From contig JAPLUH010000110.1 of NCBI GenBank assembly GCA_026397675.1, positions 1 to 10,458 on the forward strand: a stretch of DNA of 10,458 nucleotides, given 5' to 3'. The translations under genes were made by a program, and so were the position numbers. Below are positions 7,077-10,458 of the stretch, piece by piece. This stretch comes from Verrucomicrobiota bacterium. Lineage in GTDB: Bacteria > Verrucomicrobiota > Verrucomicrobiia > Limisphaerales > UBA9464. Each line of letters starts with the position of its first letter. Within the stretch, counting starts at the first letter, position 1. The notes under the pieces were generated by a model, which was given only the letters and a program-made list of their open reading frames with translations, was not told where the DNA came from and ran no database searches.

Positions 7077-7110
7077 TCCTTCGGGAAAGTCCGTCCTCCC
7101 GTGTGAACCC

Positions 7111-7896
7111 ATGAGATCTCGCAGTCCATCCTCTTCCTGCCCTCCGGCCCTTCACCGGAAGGTGGCTGCGTTCACCTTGCTCGAACTGCTGGTGGTGATG
7201 TCCATCATCGGCATCCTGGCGGGCATGGTCGTGGGTTTGGCGCCGGCGGCAGCGGCCAAGATGAAGGAAGCTCGGGTGCGCGCCGAACTCCAACAATTGA
7301 TCACATTGATCGAGGCCTACAAATCCCGCTTCGGAGTTTATCCGCCCGATGGCGTTCGGAGTATTTCGATCGCGGGCCAGGGTTTTCAGACCGTGTCCAA
7401 TCCGGCCTTGAGCCCCCTCTTTTACGAATTGTCCGGCGTGTACCTGACCAACGCCAACAGCGTTGATGGTTACTTCATCCCGCGCGCCGATGCCGATGAT
7501 GGCGACGGCATTCGTTCGGGCGAGTTGCAAACGTGGTTTGGTCGTGAGGGCATTCTCAACGCCAAGCCCTATGAGTTGCGCAACCGGTTGTTCGTCTCCG
7601 ATTTCAAGGAAGGTCAATACGCCGAGGTCTTCCGCAACCGCTCCGATGCCGGGTACGCCGACATCGAGGTGCTCGCCGTAGGTTTCTCCTCCGATGCCTC
7701 CGGAAAGCGGCAAAACGGTCTGGCTTGGCCCAACAACCGAACCGACCATCCCGTGCCCTCCAACAAGGGGCTCAACCCGTGGCGGTACGTCTCGACCAAC
7801 CCGACCAATAATTCGGGCGGTTTCGATTTGTGGGCCGAGATCCCTGTCGGCCGTGAACGAGTGAAAATCATCGGCAACTGGAAGGAATCCAACTAG
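7111..7896 (+). CDS. GspG-like pseudopilin (prepilin-type N-terminal cleavage/methylation protein) 1
   Basis: This 261-residue protein has a class III prepilin leader: a basic stretch, then cleavage expected between Ala20 and Phe21 in KVAA/FTLLELL, with the conserved Glu at mature position 5 (Glu25). The hydrophobic helix runs to about residue 45. After it comes the amphipathic GspG-type region with IEAYKSRFGVYPPDG (67-81), as in major pseudopilins that begin with a Y--D---YP motif. Near the C-terminus NPWRYVSTNPTNNSGGFDLWAEI takes the place of the DPWG-PY...GPDG calcium-site region, and the chain ends in IIGNWKESN. The middle (about 85-200) is a family-specific insertion rich in Asp and Gly that I do not recognise. 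It would be a filament or accessory subunit assembled by the PilB/PilC machine. No Shine-Dalgarno sequence precedes ATG 7111; no alternative upstream start is apparent. Confidence 0.85.
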   Translation: MRSRSPSSSCPPALHRKVAAFTLLELLVVMSIIGILAGMVVGLAPAAAAKMKEARVRAELQQLITLIEAYKSRFGVYPPDGVRSISIAGQGFQTVSNPALSPLFYELSGVYLTNANSVDGYFIPRADADDGDGIRSGELQTWFGREGILNAKPYELRNRLFVSDFKEGQYAEVFRNRSDAGYADIEVLAVGFSSDASGKRQNGLAWPNNRTDHPVPSNKGLNPWRYVSTNPTNNSGGFDLWAEIPVGRERVKIIGNWKESN

Positions 7897-7915
7897 TGGC
7901 CTCCCTTTCTTTACG

Positions 7916-7946
7916 TTCCCCGAACACCGCTTTCCCGAACACCCCT
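7916..7946 (+). repeat. imperfect 15/16-bp tandem duplication between pseudopilin genes
   Basis: TTCCCCGAACACCGCT (7916-7931) is followed directly by TTCCCGAACACCCCT (7932-7946); the second copy has one C fewer and one G-to-C change. It occupies much of the 73-bp spacer upstream of the second pseudopilin. A TATAGC (7949-7954) just behind it could serve as a -10 box, but I see no matching -35. Confidence 0.7.
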
Positions 7947-7969
7947 TTTATAGCAGCGCCAGAGAACCC

Positions 7970-8749
7970 ATGAAGACTCGAACGACCGTCCAACGCCGGA
8001 GCGCCTTCACGCTCATCGAACTCCTCGTCGTCATTGCCATCATTGGCATCCTTGCGGCCATGTTGCTGCCAGCCATTGCCTCGGCGACCACCAAGGCCAA
8101 GACGGCCAAGGCCAAGGTCGAGGTCACGGGCATTGTCGGGGCGATCAACTCCTACCAGGCCGACTACTCCCGCCTGCCCGCCACCAAGCGGACCCGGGAT
8201 GCCCATGGGCTTCCCACCCGTCCGGCGACCGCGCCCGACTGGGTCTTCGGCAATGCCAACACGCCCGACGCCAAGGGCATTTTGCCCACCCAGACGGTGG
8301 CGACCAAGATCGGCTATCAGCAGGTGCGCGACCTAGGCAGCAGTGGTCGCGACGCCAACAATTCTGAGGTCATCTCTATTCTCACGGCACAAATCGTTCC
8401 CGATGTGCAGGGCGGCATGGCCGATGCCGTCAATCTCAACAACAACCAGAACCCCAAGCGCACGGTGTATCTGGCCACCAAGGCTGTCGGTCGCAACCAA
8501 CCCAACGGCGTCGACGACCTGGGCGTGTACCGCGACCCCTGGGGACATCCCTACATTTTCATCCTGGACCTCGACTATGACAGCCGCGTCCTGAGCCCGT
8601 TCCCGCTGGTGGCACCGGCTCGCGCAGCCCAGCCTCGGTTCATCCCAGGCAATGCCTTGGTGATGTCGCTGGGACCGGACGGCAAGGCCGACTTCAACGC
8701 CGACCAAGATCACCCGAACAATCGCGACAACATTTACAGCTGGAAGTAA
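7970..8749 (+). CDS. GspG-like pseudopilin 2
   Basis: This 259-residue prepilin-type protein has a short basic leader and predicted cleavage between Ala12 and Phe13 in RRSA/FTLIELLVVIAIIGILAAM, with Glu17 as the mature Glu5. A Lys/Thr/Ala-rich segment follows (about 38-50), then the GspG-type NSYQADYSRLPATKR (60-74). The C-terminal part has the classical major-pseudopilin signature DPWGHPYIFILDLDYD (199-214) and VMSLGPDGKAD (231-241), the region that binds calcium in GspG, and the chain ends in NIYSWK. Of the pseudopilins in this window it is the best candidate for a major subunit. The long middle (about 80-190) with an Asn-rich stretch is not typical of short GspG proteins but is common in Verrucomicrobiota relatives. 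It lies 73 bp after the first pseudopilin and 40 bp before the next. A weak AGAGA (7961-7965) precedes ATG 7970. Confidence 0.88.
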   Translation: MKTRTTVQRRSAFTLIELLVVIAIIGILAAMLLPAIASATTKAKTAKAKVEVTGIVGAINSYQADYSRLPATKRTRDAHGLPTRPATAPDWVFGNANTPDAKGILPTQTVATKIGYQQVRDLGSSGRDANNSEVISILTAQIVPDVQGGMADAVNLNNNQNPKRTVYLATKAVGRNQPNGVDDLGVYRDPWGHPYIFILDLDYDSRVLSPFPLVAPARAAQPRFIPGNALVMSLGPDGKADFNADQDHPNNRDNIYSWK

Positions 8750-8789
8750 GCGGGATCCCTGACCCTCGCCCACGGCGACCCCACCCCAC

Positions 8790-9701
8790 ATGAAGCTCCA
8801 AGGACCCACCGGTTGCAGGGTACCACTGGCCCCACGCCAGCGGTTTGCTGCCTTTACCCTCCTCGAGCTGCTGGTGGTGGTGGCGATCATCGGCCTTCTG
8901 GCAGGCATCACCGCCCCGGCCATTCGTGGCATGGTGCAGGGCAAAACCCTGTCGAGTGGGCACCGACAGCTCACCGACGACCTGAACCGTGCCCGACAAG
9001 AGGCGCTGCGTTTGCGGACCACCGTTTATGTGGTTTTTGCCCCGACCAATGTGTGGCAAACGCGGTCGGCGCTCGATGCCCAGATTGAGTCGATGGTCGT
9101 GGAGCGTCAGTTGGCCCCGCAGCGGTTCCGCGAGCAGGCCTTGCGCAGCTTCACCAATATTGCTCTTGGCGTGTTTCACTCCTATGCGCTGTTGGTTGAG
9201 CGCGAGATTGGTGCCCAACCCGGCCGCAGCCACACCCGCTACCTCGGGCCTGGCTGGCAGACCTTGCCCGATGGTGTCATTCTCTCGCCCAAGCTCTTCC
9301 TCCCGGTCCCCTTGGCTCCCACCGACCGGCGGGATCTGGTCCTCCACGAATTGCCGCAGCGGCCGTTTCGATTCCCGCTGGCGGAGTTCCCTGGCGACAC
9401 CTTGCCGGCCATTCCGATGCGCTTCGTTGCCTTCGGTCCTGACGGCCGGTTGGCGCTGGCTGAGATGAATCGCCATTGGGTCCTCAATGGTCGGCCCGAG
9501 CTGCAACTGCCGCCCTTGTCTGAGCTCGCCCTCGGTGTGGGGCAGGGCAGCGTCTTCATCTCGCGGGACGCTGCCGGTCGGGTCGACCCCAGTGCTATGC
9601 CGGATGCCATCGAGACCCCACGCGACAACGCCACCAACAACCGGGTGATCGTCTCTAGCCTCACTGGCCGCTCCCGGATCCTCAAACCCGTCCTCCGCTG
9701 A
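8790..9701 (+). CDS. GspH/FimT-like pseudopilin, resembling Verru_Chthon cassette protein D
   Basis: This 303-residue prepilin-type protein is predicted to be cut between Ala21 and Phe22 in RFAA/FTLLELLVVVAIIGLLAG, with Glu26 as the mature Glu5. The next segment, GHRQLTDDLNRARQEALRLRTTVYVVFAP (about 52-80), is the GspH/FimT hallmark: a helix with N-AR-EA followed by a strand. Later parts match the GspH beta domain: LGPGWQTLPDGVIL (about 151-164), FVAFGPDGRLAL (about 212-223) and a terminal NNRVIVSSLTGRSRI. The length (GspH is often 150-200 residues) comes from insertions at about 85-150 and 170-205. The helix region and size recall the 'Verru_Chthon cassette protein D' family, which would fit the next gene; this is recognition from memory, not a search result. 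It would be a minor, tip-type subunit. The stop TGA at 9699-9701 overlaps the next ATG by one base, suggesting translational coupling. Confidence 0.85.
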   Translation: MKLQGPTGCRVPLAPRQRFAAFTLLELLVVVAIIGLLAGITAPAIRGMVQGKTLSSGHRQLTDDLNRARQEALRLRTTVYVVFAPTNVWQTRSALDAQIESMVVERQLAPQRFREQALRSFTNIALGVFHSYALLVEREIGAQPGRSHTRYLGPGWQTLPDGVILSPKLFLPVPLAPTDRRDLVLHELPQRPFRFPLAEFPGDTLPAIPMRFVAFGPDGRLALAEMNRHWVLNGRPELQLPPLSELALGVGQGSVFISRDAAGRVDPSAMPDAIETPRDNATNNRVIVSSLTGRSRILKPVLR

Positions 9702-10458
9702 TGAGAATCCCCGGCCAACCTGTTGCGTCTGTCTCGTGGAATCCCTTGCGGCTGCGCTTGCGCGGTGAGCCCTCCCGGTCCCTGCGCACCACGGCGGCCT
9801 TCACCATGATCGAGATCGCCCTGTGCATCGCCGTGGTGGCGATCGCCATGGTGGCCATCATCGGCGTGCTTCCGGCGGGGCTCAATGTCCAGAAGCAGAA
9901 CCGCGAAGAGTCGATGCTCACCCAGGATGCCGAACTCCTGCTCAACGCACTGCGTGGCGGGCAAACTCGGCTGCAGGACCTGATGAACTATGCCGACCGC
10001 GTGACCCTGGTCCGCCAGTACCGCGACCGCGCCCCCTCCCGGACCAACCATTTTCATGGGCCGCTCGTCCAGGGCACTCCGGCTGGTTCTGATCCGCTGG
10101 TCGATGCCTTTCAAGTGTTGGGCCTTATTAGTCGACCCAAGTACACCCAAGAGGCTTCGTCGGTGAGTCGGGGCAATCCTGTGGCGGTCACCAACACCGT
10201 CCGCCTAGAGATGCGCTCCATGAGCGGTTCGATGGCCGACCATCCCATCATCCGAAAGAGCGAGCGCCGGACGATGCCCAATGACAAGCGCATCGACTTC
10301 GCCTTCCGCTACCTAGTCACCCTCGAAACGGTGACTCGTCAGTCCGTGTTGGTGACGGGAGCCACTCAGTTGCCCTCCGACGCCATGGCCGGCAGCGTCT
10401 CCGAGGTTCGCATGATTTTGGAGTGGCCTCTGCAGCGCACCGGCGCCAATCCCAACCA
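9701..10458 (+). CDS. Prepilin-type protein, resembling Verru_Chthon cassette protein B (3' end outside window)
   Basis: The frame starts at ATG 9701, overlapping the upstream stop as TGATG, and stays open to the window edge, giving 252 codons plus two bases. A long leader of 33 residues rich in Arg is followed by the prepilin motif TTAA/FTMIEIALCIAVVAIAMVAIIGVLPAGLN, with cleavage expected between Ala33 and Phe34 and Glu38 as mature Glu5. The helix ending in GVLPAGLN resembles GspI/PilV-type minor pseudopilins and the 'Verru_Chthon cassette protein B' family, whose helix typically ends in GLLPVGL. The rest (VTLVRQYRDR, FHGPLVQGTP, VRLEMRSMSG, FAFRYLVTLE, VRMILEWPLQ) has alternating strand-like segments and ends in a strand typical of a pseudopilin beta domain. 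The one-base overlap indicates co-expression with the preceding pseudopilin. The class is firm; the subfamily is inferred from memory. Confidence 0.8.
   Translation, partial: MRIPGQPVASVSWNPLRLRLRGEPSRSLRTTAAFTMIEIALCIAVVAIAMVAIIGVLPAGLNVQKQNREESMLTQDAELLLNALRGGQTRLQDLMNYADRVTLVRQYRDRAPSRTNHFHGPLVQGTPAGSDPLVDAFQVLGLISRPKYTQEASSVSRGNPVAVTNTVRLEMRSMSGSMADHPIIRKSERRTMPNDKRIDFAFRYLVTLETVTRQSVLVTGATQLPSDAMAGSVSEVRMILEWPLQRTGANPN

Noticed and set aside
6485..7110. An insertion sequence or other mobile element carrying the toxin-antitoxin locus
   Set aside because: I found no transposase, no terminal inverted repeats and no flanking target-site duplication around 6485-7110. Base composition and codon use look like those of the neighbours.
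6596..7114. A 172-residue frame starting at ATG 6596 that overlaps the toxin remnant and the antitoxin gene
   Set aside because: It runs out of frame through the antitoxin gene, whose own frame has clear family motifs. Its product has no recognisable domain and a composition typical of an off-frame shadow. Its ATG may nevertheless be the original toxin start.

Overview
The window reads as a piece of a bacterial chromosome, most likely from the Verrucomicrobiota (Planctomycetota is the main alternative). It is GC-rich, all convincing genes lie on the + strand, and most starts lack a clear Shine-Dalgarno sequence. The lineage call is inference. It rests on a DUF1501 gene end, on several pseudopilins of the 'AFTLIELLVVIAIIGILAAMLLPAI' type that these phyla carry in large numbers, and on two pseudopilins that resemble members of the four-gene 'Verru_Chthon cassette' families.

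Layout: 2-307 is the C-terminal end of a DUF1501 (phosphatase/sulfatase-fold) protein. A TTGACA-type promoter candidate (385-413) then precedes a run of type IV pilus / type II secretion motor genes: a first GspE/PilB-type ATPase (480-2201), a PilT-type retraction ATPase (2330-3341), a second GspE/PilB-type ATPase (3366-5069) and a PilC/GspF inner-membrane platform protein (5129-6484). After a hairpin comes a small locus with its own promoter and a palindromic operator-like site: a truncated BrnT-like toxin (6603-6785) followed by an intact CopG-type ribbon-helix-helix antitoxin (6795-7076). The rest is a pseudopilin series: two GspG-like proteins (7111-7896, 7970-8749), a GspH/FimT-like protein (8790-9701) and a fourth prepilin-type protein that runs off the window (9701-10458).

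Working together, the ATPases would power extension (PilB/GspE) and retraction (PilT) of a pilus or pseudopilus built on the PilC platform, and the four pseudopilins would be filament or tip subunits processed by a prepilin peptidase. No secretin, alignment protein (PilM/N/O/P) or prepilin peptidase is encoded here.

Most notable points: (1) pilT is broken. About 98 bp are missing just after the Walker B region, which removes the conserved His box and shifts the frame. (2) The toxin of the toxin-antitoxin pair has lost its N-terminal half while promoter, dyad and antitoxin are kept. (3) Short tandem duplications of 9-16 bp sit at three gene junctions and inside the toxin remnant. (4) All four prepilin cleavage sites have Ala, not Gly, at position -1. 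I saw no RNA gene, CRISPR array, insertion sequence or origin, and no gene-free stretch longer than about 300 bases.
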